Positions 1 through 10,999 of a stretch of DNA of 64,000 nt are shown in pieces. Position numbers and translations under genes: made by a program. This DNA is from Enoplolaimus lenunculus. Lineage: Eukaryota; Nematoda; Enoplea; Enoplida; Thoracostomopsidae. The notes under the pieces were generated by a model. That model saw only the letters and a program-made list of their open reading frames with translations. It made no database searches and was not told where the DNA came from. Every line of letters starts with the position of its first letter. The first letter of the stretch is position 1. Location: NCBI GenBank assembly GCA_030248215.1, contig JASANG010001288.1:124001-188000 (forward strand), in the 5' to 3' direction.

Positions 1-158
1 GACACACTGATATGCGCGAAGAAGTGAAATTAATAGCATTCCAACTGACTGTTGCGTGCAAAAACTATCATCAAAGAATCGGCAATTTTTTTTTGCAGTG
101 TCGATGCTGATACTCACGCAAAGTGCCGATTATCAATCGGCGCATCCCCAGTAAAGAG
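1..158. mobile_element. Right part of a GCCGAT-family MITE
   Basis: The sequence matches the right half of the element at 6310-6635: the shared segments include GCATTCCAACTGA, AAGAATCGGCA, GATGCTGATACTCAC and a terminal ATCGGCGCATCCCCAGTAAA. The left part is outside the window. No coding capacity is visible. The family is named here only from its repeated GCCGAT words; its superfamily is not clear. Confidence 0.6.
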
Positions 159-589
159 TAAGTATGTCCAAGTTTCTGTCAATCCATATAGTTCCACTAC
201 GACTGTTTATTTGATGTCAAAATTTCATTGATTACTTCATTATTATATCACACAAAATGTGTTTCAGGGGAATTTCTGTAAAAGTTCCTGATCCGGTTTG
301 TATTTACCTGATTCGATTTCCGGTTGCAAGTAGGTTCCGGTCGAATCCTGCAGTATGCTTACGGCAAAACACTTACGCACCTGTTCTACGAGCAATTTGC
401 TATTCATTTCTATACATCGAGACAGTTTCTGCATTTGAGCATCATACTTGGCTTGTTGTGTAGCGATTTGTTGCCGTAGTTCTTCAACTAACTGAAATTT
501 TTTAACCCTTCAATTTTAAATTGTAACATATGCGCCAAGGCTAGAAAAACTGCATTTAGCACATGATTATCAACACGATCTGATATATC

Positions 590-735
590 TGCCCGGTCGC
601 CAGTTTGAATCAAGGGCGGGGCCTCCAGAGAGAATCGAACTTCAAGCGTGCGATTCTTAAGCGAACGTTCTACCTCTGCGCCGCGTAGCCCACCTCTTTA
701 ACTACTTTATCGTCGACTATATAATATAAGACTGC
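590..735 (-). mobile_element. tRNA-derived SINE (degenerate)
   Basis: On the minus strand a tRNA-like head is visible: GGCGCAGAGGTAGAACG resembles a pol III A box and GAAGTTCGATTCTC a B box. It matches the heads at 1618-1865 and 9955-10135, including the preceding GTCGACGATA segment. The tRNA arms do not pair well, so this is a retroposed copy rather than a working tRNA gene. Confidence 0.65.
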
Positions 736-1043
736 ATGCAGCCGCTAGTCTTACAGGTTGCAGAACGCTGCTCTAACAATTTACCCTTTCTAAATCATTT
801 ATCTGATCGGTTTTTCTCGAAAGGTCCGACTGAGATTCGGCCGCTATACGATCTAGGTCCATGTATGTCATGTCGGTCTAAATACAAAAAATATATAATC
901 ATCGTAGAGTTAACCACATAAACATAACACTACAGACAACAACATTAAATAATCTATCGTCAACTGGTGTTGGGTGCTACATCGTTTGAAAATATGGACA
1001 CACATCACCGACAAAATAGTCTGCCCTATTACAGGCATCTTAC

Positions 1044-4000
1044 CTGAGCATGTGCGCTTTCTCTAACAGCTCCAGGCGATGGCAACGGCAACGTCACTGC
1101 TATTTTATCACACCCAGCTAGCGAAGATGATCGACCGCTAGATGCATCTGCGATATGCATTGCTTTGGCTGTAGCGGCAACTACTTCCGCTGCGGTCTGC
1201 CTTGCGCTAACGGCACCGCCAACACTGATGGCTGTGGTCTGTGATTTTTGTCCAGAAGACGACGTCAGATGGCCGGCAGCCGCTACTGTACTTCCTGTTG
1301 TAGCTTGAACGCTTCCTAAAGGTACGCCAGCTCCGTTACCACACACTGTCTCGAATATTGATGTCGCAGCCACGGTTTGACTGCTTGCTGTTGCTCCGGG
1401 TTGTTGGAAATTACCCGACCCAGAGCTGCCAGTGCCACTATTCAACGCAGTCAAAACGTGCGCAACGCTTGACAGATGTGTTACATTTGCTGTCGTCGCT
1501 GTAGCAGTTGTTACCGAAGATTGAAGAACATTTGAGTTCGGTGATATTGTGCGAGGCTAAAATTGAGTAATAATTAAGCAGACATTTCTCCAGCCTAATC
1601 TCGAGAGGGAGTTTTTTGGTGGTTGTCAGTCTGTTTAGGTAGGAACCGGGACTTCATACATATTTAACTAAGCAGCTGGAAAAGCGTACCTCCTTCAGTC
1701 TACGGATCCTCAAGCGAACACTCTACCACTGCGCCACGCAGGCGCATCTCCAGCTACTTATATCGCCGACTGTTTGTCGACCGTATACTGCCAGCTAGCA
1801 TACATACAATGCACTGCACTACATATTGCATGTGTAGATAGCGAACAAGCACGCCTGACATGCTTAAAGTGGTGACCGAGGGTTGAACTCGGGGACACTT
1901 ACTTGGTGAGTGGGAGGGCGCTATTTAGAAAACCCCAAGGTAAAAATCAAGATTAATTTGCAATTTTTCGCGTTTTTTGTATTTTTCGCAGTTATTTACA
2001 GCTGTGCAGTGCGCACCTCTGGAGCAATGCGCCCCTACTTATCGTCAGATTCGCCAATTTTAATTTCAAACTGCAAATTTTTTAACATCATTAAAAGAAT
2101 TTGTTATAATTTTAGGAATGCTTTCGGTTTTGAACTATATATTTACTTAGCAATCTATCGCGCAGTATACCAGAGCTCTCACACGAACTTCTTATATATG
2201 AACAACATTTGTCAAAACGTCAAACTATATAATTCTATTTACAATCAAATAATTATGTGGACACATGTATTTTTCTGTTTCGAAACTGTAACACTATATT
2301 ATAATGTAATACCGAGTTACCTTTGAGAAGTATTCGCTAATTTTTCTTCCCTCATTCTTTGGAGTTTTTGCTGGAAAAACAATTATATATATTGTATATA
2401 CTTATCAAAAACAAGAGTTGATAATGAACAGGGAATTTCTAAGCTGCTCTATCAATAGCCCATCTCGGTCTCTTATTGATCTGTATAAGTTAGCTAACAA
2501 GCTGTCTATGTTGATAACCGGAAAATATCTGTTGTTTTAGCGTTGTCGAGGGTTGGTTCATACCGAATTTTGCACAAGACACTTCTGTGGACTTGACGAT
2601 ATCTGGTCGCTTCCTAGGTTGCGAAAGTCTCACTCAAATCATATCATAATTGCACCAGTCAACGCAACAAAAAAGTGCTGTACGCAATTACGTAAGTACA
2701 GCCATATCTTAATGCATGCTTTAAATTTTGAAATTTACCCATACATATTCTTCATTTAATTGAGCATACAATACACATATTTGTTTCCCGAAGAAAGCGA
2801 ATGTTTTGACAATGTACATGTCAAATATATATTACGGTTCAACCAGATAGAAAAATGTCAGTGACGCGATATGGCAAATAAGAAATACATTAACATTAAC
2901 TTCACAATGTGGGAGTATCAACAAAATTTCGCAGTGACGCGATATGGTAAAACTGTACCGTACTTCCAGGTACACGCTTACGCAAAACGCACATAAAATT
3001 TGAAGTTTTGTGTATTTTGATGGCCCCAGGACATCTCTACTTTGCCGTTTGTGCAACATTGCTAAACTTTCATCTACGTATAGAAACACACCTACGTTGA
3101 CCTGGGTCCATTGTTACGTACCTAAATTGTCAGAATCACTACGTTCATTTCGACGTTTTCGTCTTCTCTCTACATGCGATGGTGTTTTGTGCGTTGTCGA
3201 TACAACCTTTTCTGGGCTCTAAAATGAACAAAAACAACGCGTAATTAACGCATGTCTTAGGCGCACTTTATATCATTGTCCTTGCGGCCATTTGCTGACT
3301 TTCCTTTTCCGAGTGAAACCTCGCAAAACCCTCGATAAAACTAAGACCAACGCCGAAGTCTAAAACTGGGAAACTAAGAAAAATGAATTTTGGAGTTTGC
3401 GAGTAGCAGAATTAAATGACGGTTTCTACAATTTTAGTTTATACTATATAGGTAACGTAACATTTTAACCCTGTTGCATTTCCTAGGTTCATTACTGTTC
3501 CTTCTGCATTTTATTTCGTGCGTCAACCTTTTAAATTTAAGCATTTGGTTGGTGAATGAACATGGTTTCCGACGTAAGAGTGATAACCAATACTATACTA
3601 GAACGCACAGCCTCTGGACCAAATCTCATACTCTTTGTACCTCAACTTCTTTGTCACTCGAACCGCAGCTCAAATTCGAATTTTCATTCAGATGTTGTTG
3701 TTGTTGTTGTTGTTGTTGGTACAGTTGCTGAGGCGGGTGGGTCTGATGTATCGATTGATGAGAATGTGTCGATTGCTGATGATTGCCAAGTCCTACAGTA
3801 TGCTGGTGCGCAGGCTGCACACCGTGAGACATACTCGCGACTGCTGGTTGACCTTGACAGAGTACGTTACCTGCAGTCGGCGGCGCTATATTTGAGATAG
3901 CAATACAAGCCCCTGTACCACCGCTTCCACAAGTACTGATTAGCGGAACGGCGCCATGTTGCGTTATATGCAACGCCGTTCGTGTAGTACTATCACTAGA

Positions 4001-7000
4001 TGTTGTCACTGTAACGGTGGTAAAATGCGGCGGCTGAGGTTGATCTTGAACAAACGGTGACAACTCGTGACTTAAAGCAGAACCGCTGCTCACAGCAGAG
4101 CCAAGTGCGCCGGCGCCAGTTGAGCTGGGCAATGTCCGCATTCCGCAGCCAGCAACACTACCTATGACATGATGAACAATCCCATTATCACTATTACTAT
4201 TAACGTTTACATTCGCACTATTCAACGGTTCTCCTGAATCACCGTTTGACCCTCCACCACCGCCCCCGCCACCAATTTCAACAGAACTAGGATTTTGATC
4301 CGTAACCGCTACCGAACGTAAAACGTTCGAAAGTGGCACGTTAGTCGTCGAAGACGTACCACTGACTTCACTGGAATAATGATCGGGTGGTAGTACACCT
4401 GTAATAAATACGTTACATATCTATTTTATGCCGTAACGTATCGCACACAGTGGTACGAGTTTCGAAACGAACTAGCAAAAGCGAAACTTTGCGATATTCG
4501 AAAGACATGTGTCTACTGCCTAAATAAACACTACATGTACATATATACTCAAATTGTGAGCAGTTGAGCACCAACCAATTTATAGTTCTCAGAAAACCAG
4601 TTTGAATTTCAATCCCAATTATATACAATACAATAAACACATCATTGAAGAACATAAAAAGATTATATACTATATCACACAGCTGCGTTATCAAAAACAA
4701 AGATAGTGCATTTATTCTAGATCTCAAATGATAATCATTGTCACCAAGTACATCGTAACCTTCCAAAATCTGCACTCCACTCTATACCACGCCATCTTCT
4801 CTTTTTATCTATCTATTTAATGCATTCTATATCCAATAACTCACCCAACTGTGGATGTCTGACCGTTCCCATTGGCGTTTGGTACGACGCAGAGATATTC
4901 TGTTGAGACATTACTTGCGCAGACAAATGCCCTCCTCCACTATTGGTATCGTAGCCACCAAACGGCGTTGTTCCACCAGTAGTGGATCCACTCAAGCTAT
5001 TCATCGTGGTACTGTGAACGTTGTTGTTATTATGTAAATTTGAAACTACAGGTGTTTGCTGTTGATCTGCAACAAGTTCCGATTGAGCGAGGTCAGCAAC
5101 ACAAGCTGTGATGACATCAGCAGGGTGCGCCCGGATATTAATTTACCAGATACCAGAACCGGATACGGGTATTGGACTTTTTACCGGAAACGGAACTGGA
5201 TACTGTATATACGTATTATGTTAAAATGTATATATCAGGGTGAACCGGGATTACAATTTACCGGAACCGGAACTTGAAAAAAATCACCGGAAACGGAACC
5301 GGAAAATGAACAATACATGCCACAGAAAAATTCATTGCAACTTTTTTGCAACACTATTGGTGAAATAATCTTAGTTGGAGATGGTATTCACTTTATCTGC
5401 TGTATTTTACATTTTCGTAATCCAAAGAAGCGAAATCTACTTTTGATGGTTTATCTTCGGAGATTGTAAAGGTTTGCATACTATAGCAATAAAATTTACT
5501 TAATTTTTATCGTCATTTTAGTACGTAAAATATCTTAATTTCCACCCACCACATTTTAATACCGGAGTTTTTAATTCAGGTAAAAAATTAACGGAACCGG
5601 ACGGTAAAAAATGCCGGAATCGGAATTCCCGTTGCACCCTGGTATATATATTTTAGCGTACTTAACGTTTTCGTCTGCTATACAATTCATAATTAATGCG
5701 AAATGCGTTTAACTTCTCGCTCAATTAAACAAGTTAAAAGTAAGTGAAAATGTATCAAAACTTGAAGTTCTTGACTTGCCCAAAAACGTAATCGCAGCAA
5801 AAATGTTAAAGACGCTCATGTTCAAATACTTTCAGCTTGACTAACGTGAAAAACGAAGATTACAGCAAGATCTGGTTTTATTTTATAACTTGTTTTATGG
5901 TGATTGTGCGTTAACTCGTTCCAATTTTGAAGTTTTATTAACACTAGTTTTACAAATGTACACGATTTTAATAAAATTGTTTTTGTTTGGAACAGTTTAC
6001 CGTCACGTATTGATGGTGTCAATACGATATACACATGTTATGAACTCTAAAGTTTTTCGTGAAAATTTAAACAAGGTTAATTTGAATAGATTTCCAATGT
6101 TTGATAGGTTAAGTACCTCGATGAAGATAGATGAATAAAGCGGTTTAAACCCATTTTCATTATTCTTTGTTTATTGTATTACCTTGGATACATTTGTGTA
6201 TTTGTTTTGCTATCAGTCAGTTCCACCATCGTCGTTGGACTAATTGAATGAAGATGGGAGAGCTGTTTCACTATTGGTTCGTTAAAATTATACATTACAT
6301 ACGTAAATAAAGTAGGGACGTGACGATACCAAAAATTTTTGCCGATGCCGATCTTTATTTAGAAATTTTGTCGACGCCGAACCGATGCCGATTTCAACTG
6401 TAGTAAACCATGCTTAATAAACAGATAGGACACTACATTACATCAGTATATGAAGGCTTAAACCCCAACCAACATAAACGATTAGGTGCCCAAAAATGAA
6501 ACTGATAGCATTCCAACTGAATTATATGTGCAAAAAGTATCGGCAAAGAATCGGCATTTTATTGCAGCGCCGATGCTGATACTCACAAAAAGTGCCGATT
6601 ATTACCGATGCCGATTAATCGGCACACCACTAAAATAAAGTGCAACGTAACTGGTGTTTTCGCACGGACGCAAAAAGCCTGGTTTTAGCAAGTTATTCTA
6701 GTTTATTAATTATCTTTTTTCAAGTATGCTACGTATTACCCCATGTTTGTTTACTTGCATGTCATAGTACGCATGATATAGAATTATATACACCTTTGCC
6801 TTACCTGTTGAAATTGGCGTGCAAGTTATATTAACAGCTGTTGTTTTGTGATTTATAGCTGCAAAATTTGAAGAATTCGTTGGCGCAGACTTGATGATGT
6901 GGTCCAAGCCTAGCTGACCGCTTTCGTTTTGAATGAACTCCGTTCCAATATCCGAGTTCAACTGATTCGGAATCTAAAAATGTGGCAACAGTAACCATCA

Positions 7001-8367
7001 GTCTTACTCTGCAACAACCAAACATCAGTCTACGGCAAACATCGGCATTCGGCCCCCGTATCCTACAAGGCCGATTGCCAGAGATGGGCAGACTCGGTTA
7101 AAAACCGAAAGTGAGACAGAGACTAACTAGGAAATTTTCAAAATAAATTAATTCAAACGGGTTTCTCGTAGTTTTCCTGTTTTGGAAGTTATTTGTGTTT
7201 TTTCAGAATATCTGCTCACAAATGTGGCGAACTATGAAAATTCTTAGATTCACAGCAAAATTTTATTGATCACGCTCGCATCACTTACTTCAGCAAAACA
7301 GTGATGCATTTGCTAAACCCTCGACTTCTGGTCTCTGTTCCACAACTCTGACACTGAAAATACCGAGACTGTCAAACACCGAAACTTGCCAAAACCGAGA
7401 CTCTCATCCCTGCCAATCGCTGACATGCATAATATGCATAGTTGGTATACGTAGCGTTAGTGTAGCATGTGTATGTGCGTAGTGTATGTAAATATACATA
7501 CATACGTACTTATATGCACGTGCACTGCACATCAGGGTGCAACCGGAATTCGATGGTTTATTTTCAGCGATTGTTAACGTTTGCATACTATATCTACGAA
7601 TGAAATCTGTTTAATTTTTATCGTCACTTTAACTAAAATATCGTAATTTGCACCTACCAAATTTTAATACCGCAATTTTAAATTACGGTAAAAATTAGTT
7701 GTTATATGTGCAAAAAGTATCGGCAAAAAATGGCCAATTTCTTGCAGTTCCGATTATTGCCGATTAATCATCGGCACATCCCTAGTAAAAATTTTCCGGA
7801 ACCGGAAGGTGAAAAAATGCCGGAACCGTAACCGGAATTCCGGCTGCACCCTGCTGCAAATATAGTCAGAGTGCAACCGAAATTCCGATTCTGACTACAC
7901 AATCAATCGGAATGGGAATTTTAAAATCTTAATCTTAATCCTTATCTTAATCCTACTACGTAGTTGTGATTACGGTGCATAAAAATTGTGTATCATTTAA
8001 TTTATCTACTAAATTGCTTTCGATGAGTTAATTTATCGATAATTGATGGTTGCTTAGCTTTACAGAACCAGAAATCAACACCAATTTGTTCATGCTACGT
8101 TTTGAAACTTGTTGCCAGAAAATAGACACCCTAAATCAATATTATATTTGTCAATACAAATTATAATTCCAGTTCCTTTTAAGTTAAACTTAGGTTCTGC
8201 TATTCAACTAATATTCTAACCACGCGAGATATATATTATCTAGGCCTTACTTCGCACGAATTGCTGGGTGACGTCTGAACCTGCAACTGGTTGGTGTAAT
8301 TATTGGGCTTAATCCGTGCCTCCAGCAAAGACATACGCCGCGGATTGAGTTGCATTTCTTCCATCAT
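1044..8367 (-). CDS. Unrecognised Ser/Thr/Gly/Gln-rich protein, N-terminal part (5 exons, continues left)
   Basis: I do not recognise this gene. Exons (minus strand, in order) are 8367-8251, 6973-6805, 5066-4845, 4398-3641 and 1556-1044. All junctions are GT-AG and the phase carries through. An alternative acceptor at 5105 for exon 3 is also in phase. The start is the ATG at 8367, with an in-frame TGA 12 bases upstream. The first exon reads MMEEMQLNPRRMSLLEAR and is the only non-repetitive part. The rest is low complexity: Asn/Ser/Gly-rich, a run of eight Gly, His/Gln-rich stretches, eight Gln in a row, then Ala/Ser/Thr-rich sequence. There is no signal peptide, membrane segment or catalytic motif. 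The visible part is about 426 residues. Such composition is common in long transcriptional regulators, whose folded domain could lie in the exons left of base 1044; that is inference only. Introns hold SINEs and nested MITEs. Confidence 0.72.
1618..1865 (-). mobile_element. tRNA-derived SINE
   Basis: Minus strand: a head with TGGCGCAGTGGTAGAGTG (A-box-like) is followed by AGCTGCTTAGTTAAATATG and GTCCCGGTTCCTACC, the same body and tail as the copy at 9955-10135. It lies in the intron between exons 4 and 5 of the unrecognised minus-strand gene. Confidence 0.7.
5121..5830. mobile_element. hAT-like MITE, long subfamily, split by a second MITE
   Basis: It starts CAGGGTGCGCCCGGATATTA and shares with the copy at 53753-54198 both the left end and, beyond the inserted element, the inner words GCGTTTAACT, TCTCGCT, CTTGAA and TTAAAGACGCT. 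The insertion occupies 5236-5641. The right terminus (CACCCTG) is not seen, so the copy is truncated near 5830. Its left tip lies 15 bases from an upstream candidate acceptor (5105/5106) of the minus-strand gene. Confidence 0.6.
5236..5641. mobile_element. hAT-like MITE (CAGGGTG...CACCCTG) nested in another
   Basis: The ends are CAGGGTGAACCGGG and CCCGTTGCACCCTG, which form a terminal inverted repeat. It is flanked by a perfect 8-bp duplication GTATATAT on both sides, as expected for hAT-type insertion. The body is rich in CCGGAACCGGAA words. It interrupts the element beginning at 5121. Confidence 0.75.
6310..6635. mobile_element. GCCGAT-family MITE
   Basis: The left end is AGTAGGGACGTGACGATACC and the right end ATCGGCACACCACT. 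The terminal 40-50 bases form an imperfect inverted repeat built from GCCGATGCCGAT words. It lies in the intron between exons 2 and 1 side of the minus-strand gene, well short of the exon at 6805. A partial copy opens the window and another lies at 7698-7795. Confidence 0.6.
7079..7412. mobile_element. hAT-like MITE (CAGAGATG/CAGGGATG ends)
   Basis: The left end CAGAGATGGGCAGACTCGG and the right end CCGAGACTCTCATCCCTG are inverted repeats. They are bordered by CCGATTGC and CCAATCGC, an 8-bp duplication with two changes. The inside has repeated ACCGAGAC words. Related copies are at 11962-12616 and, as a fragment, 17430-17512. Confidence 0.6.
7533..7853. mobile_element. hAT-like MITE carrying a nested GCCGAT fragment
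   Basis: Termini CAGGGTGCAACCGGAATT and AATTCCGGCTGCACCCTG are near-perfect inverted repeats, with flanks CTGCACAT and CTGCAAAT (8 bp, one change). Bases 7698-7795 match the right part of the GCCGAT family and end in ATCGGCACATCCCTAGT, so that element entered this one later. Confidence 0.7.
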
Positions 8368-8399
8368 ATCGTAGTCTCATTACAGCTGGTGTAATCAAA

Positions 8400-9700
8400 C
8401 GTTACTGTATAAAGGTAAGTTTGCGGATAAAGGTATGCAACACAAATAATATATCTAATGTTAACGGAATGCTAAAATATATAGACACACAGTACAAATC
8501 GAATAACAGCAAAAACCTGGCTACAAGCTAAAGCTTCGTTATGAGAATGTCAGTAAAAAGAACCAATATGAAACGATTCTACCGAAATACCGGCTTAGTG
8601 TGGTAAAAATTGCATTGCATATCTCATAAGGCATACGTATGTTAGTAATAAGAATAAACTTCGAAACAACTAAATTAAGGTTTTCTATCTATTGAATACT
8701 TTCAAGATCACGTACTGAACGGCAAGGAAATCACAAAATGAATGATGGAACACATAATACCGCTTATTTTAACGCATTTCGCAGTGGCTATATAGCTATG
8801 TAATCAATCTGCAAACACCTCAGTGTTCACGGATATGAACCAAATCAGTGTATTCGAATTTTCAAACCAGTCAAACCATCAAACTACTTGTATTAAGTAA
8901 AAACTCTGCTTCAAAATACAATATCTGTGAACTAATTTCTGAAGTGATTCATTGGAGAGCGCTTCATTGCAATATTTTTATTTTATTGAATTCTGTCATT
9001 TCGTTTCACTGGTTTTGAACATAGAAAACAAGAAAAGACACTGAGTGATGATAGACGTTTTAAAGTGCTGAGTATCTACCACCAGTGCTGGATTCCTACG
9101 TAGGTTACAAGGAAATACACTGAGTAATGATAGACGTTTTATACTTTGAGCATATTCCACCAGTGATGGTTTCCAATGTAAGTTGGAATGATAATCAGGT
9201 TCCTCATCAGAATAGTTTCTTTGATTAGTAACTTCCTAGGCTTGCGTTAATAGAAAAAACGTTGCAAAACGTGGAACACAATGAATTGCAGCTTCACAAA
9301 GTGCAATTGCAATTTGACAAAGTGCAACACAGCTGTTCCTTAGTGATTGACCTACCGGTTCTGACCGCTGCGGGCTCCTTAACAGCATAAAAAGTCACGG
9401 AAACGGTCTTAGTTTTACTTTTGCTAAATTTTAAGATTTCACACATGCCAAACGATAGATTTGCTTATGTAATTTTAATGTTGCGTTTATAAAAACCTCT
9501 GTCGAGGAATTTACGTAGCTAGTGGTACCTTGGTCGTATAAGTTGAGTCAGAAAGATACAAAACGTTCACTTTAATTTAATCCTGCGTTTCACATGGAGG
9601 TTATTGTGCGTTGACATTCTTGTACACAGAGAAGTTTGATACCTTATTTTGAGACATGTGTTCTACTTAGTACCTTTTATCTGTTGTCCTTTTGCATGTA
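8400..9700. other. Intergenic stretch with a 79-bp tandem duplication
   Basis: No gene is seen. It lies between the divergent starts of the minus-strand gene (8367) and phafin (11000). Within it, 9039-9117 and 9118-9196 are two diverged copies of a 79-bp unit (CACTGAGT, ATGATAGACGTTTTA, CCACCAGTG shared in order). Promoters for both genes must lie in this stretch or in the SINE cluster to its right; no clear TATA or initiator stands out. Confidence 0.5.
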
Positions 9701-9704
9701 CTGG

Positions 9705-10905
9705 ACTTTACTATATACATGTTTAGACATGCTTGTCCGTATGGCGTATATATATTCGTTGATAAATAGTGGTTGAAGAGGCGAGCTACACGTTGTGCAG
9801 TGATAACAGCGTCTGCGTGACATGCGGAAGGTCGCGAGTTCAAAACCACCTGTTACCAGCCTTTCCAGCTGCTTAGTTAAAAGTGTAAGCATGTGAGACA
9901 TGCTTGTCCTAGTGCATATGCAATAAATGCAATGCACGCTGTGTTGTATGCTTGCTGTCAGCACAATGTCGACACATATAGTCGACGATAGAAACAGTTG
10001 GAGAGGCGGGCTGCGTAGCGCAGTGGTAGAGTGTTCGCTTAGGGCCCGTAGGCTGAGAGTTCGATCCCCGCTCTAGCCCGCTTTTCCAGTTGCTTAGTAA
10101 AAAGGTCTGATGTCCCGGTTCCTACCTTGACTGACAAAAAGTTCTGAAGTCCCAGTTTTTACCTAGACTTACATGGGGACCACGCCGTGAGCGCAAGGGT
10201 ACGACAATTCAGTCGGCGCGCTATCCACTGAGCCACGCCGCCTTACAATGAACTACTGAGTTTTTCTGTTTTTATGCCGTACAAGAACCTCAACATACAC
10301 ATGCATCTTGGTTCTTCAATGTTTTACCGCTTCTGCATATGAAGGCACTACATATGCATCAACGTTTAACCGATGTGCAGTAATAGCATGAGGCTTCAGT
10401 GGTAGAGTATTTCCTTAAAGATTCGCAGGTTAAGAATTTAAATCCCGCTCATGGGGCCCTTTTTTCAAGCTGTTAAAGGTCCGAATTCCCGGTCCTTACC
10501 TAGACTGACAGGTGAGCCACGTCATGAGCGCAATTGGTAATTGACTCACTGAAACAAAAAATATTGATTTTTGCAGCAAGGTATTTAAAAATTTTATTGT
10601 AAAAATGAAAAAACATATTGCCGAACTTTGTTGGATTCGGCTTTTGGATTCGGCTTTTTCCACAACCGAATCCGAATCCGAACCTCAAATTTTTGCCGAA
10701 TCCGAATCCGAACCTTTGTTGCCACCCTGCTATATATAGTATGCTTGCTGCAGGATGTGGTCGACTTATAGTCGCCCATGCAACTAGTTGGAGTGCCTCG
10801 GAATCCTAAGGCCGCAAGTTTGATTTTCCCTCGGTAGACCCGCTTTTCCAGCTACTAATAGTTCGAAGGTCTAAAGTCCTGGTTCCTACCTAGTGTGACA
10901 CATGT
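9705..10905 (+). mobile_element. Cluster of tRNA-derived SINE copies
   Basis: Four or five tRNA-like heads occur in 1.2 kb: around 9766-9860 (plus), 10011-10080 (plus; GTAGCGCAGTGGTAGAGTG then GAGAGTTCGATCCCCGC), 10180-10245 (minus; GTGGCTCAGTGGATAGCGC), 10385-10450 (plus) and 10780-10850 (plus, decayed). Shared tail words are CGCTTTTCCAG, GCTTAGT and GTCCCGGTTCCTACC. The head at 10011 has a pairing GGGCT/AGCCC acceptor stem but a poor T arm. Between two heads, 10609-10733 is a fragment rich in CCGAATCCGAA words ending CCACCCTG. The cluster ends just before phafin exon 1. Confidence 0.65.
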
Positions 10906-10999
10906 AATCTATCTACTTTGCTTTTTACTTTTTAGTTGGTAATAATTCATACCTAAATTACTGAAAAAGGGTCTGGCAAGGTCGTAAAACTGTATCGTA

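Noticed and set aside
10011-10080. Functional tRNA gene
   Set aside because: The acceptor stem pairs but the T arm does not, and the same head with SINE body and tail recurs several times in the window.
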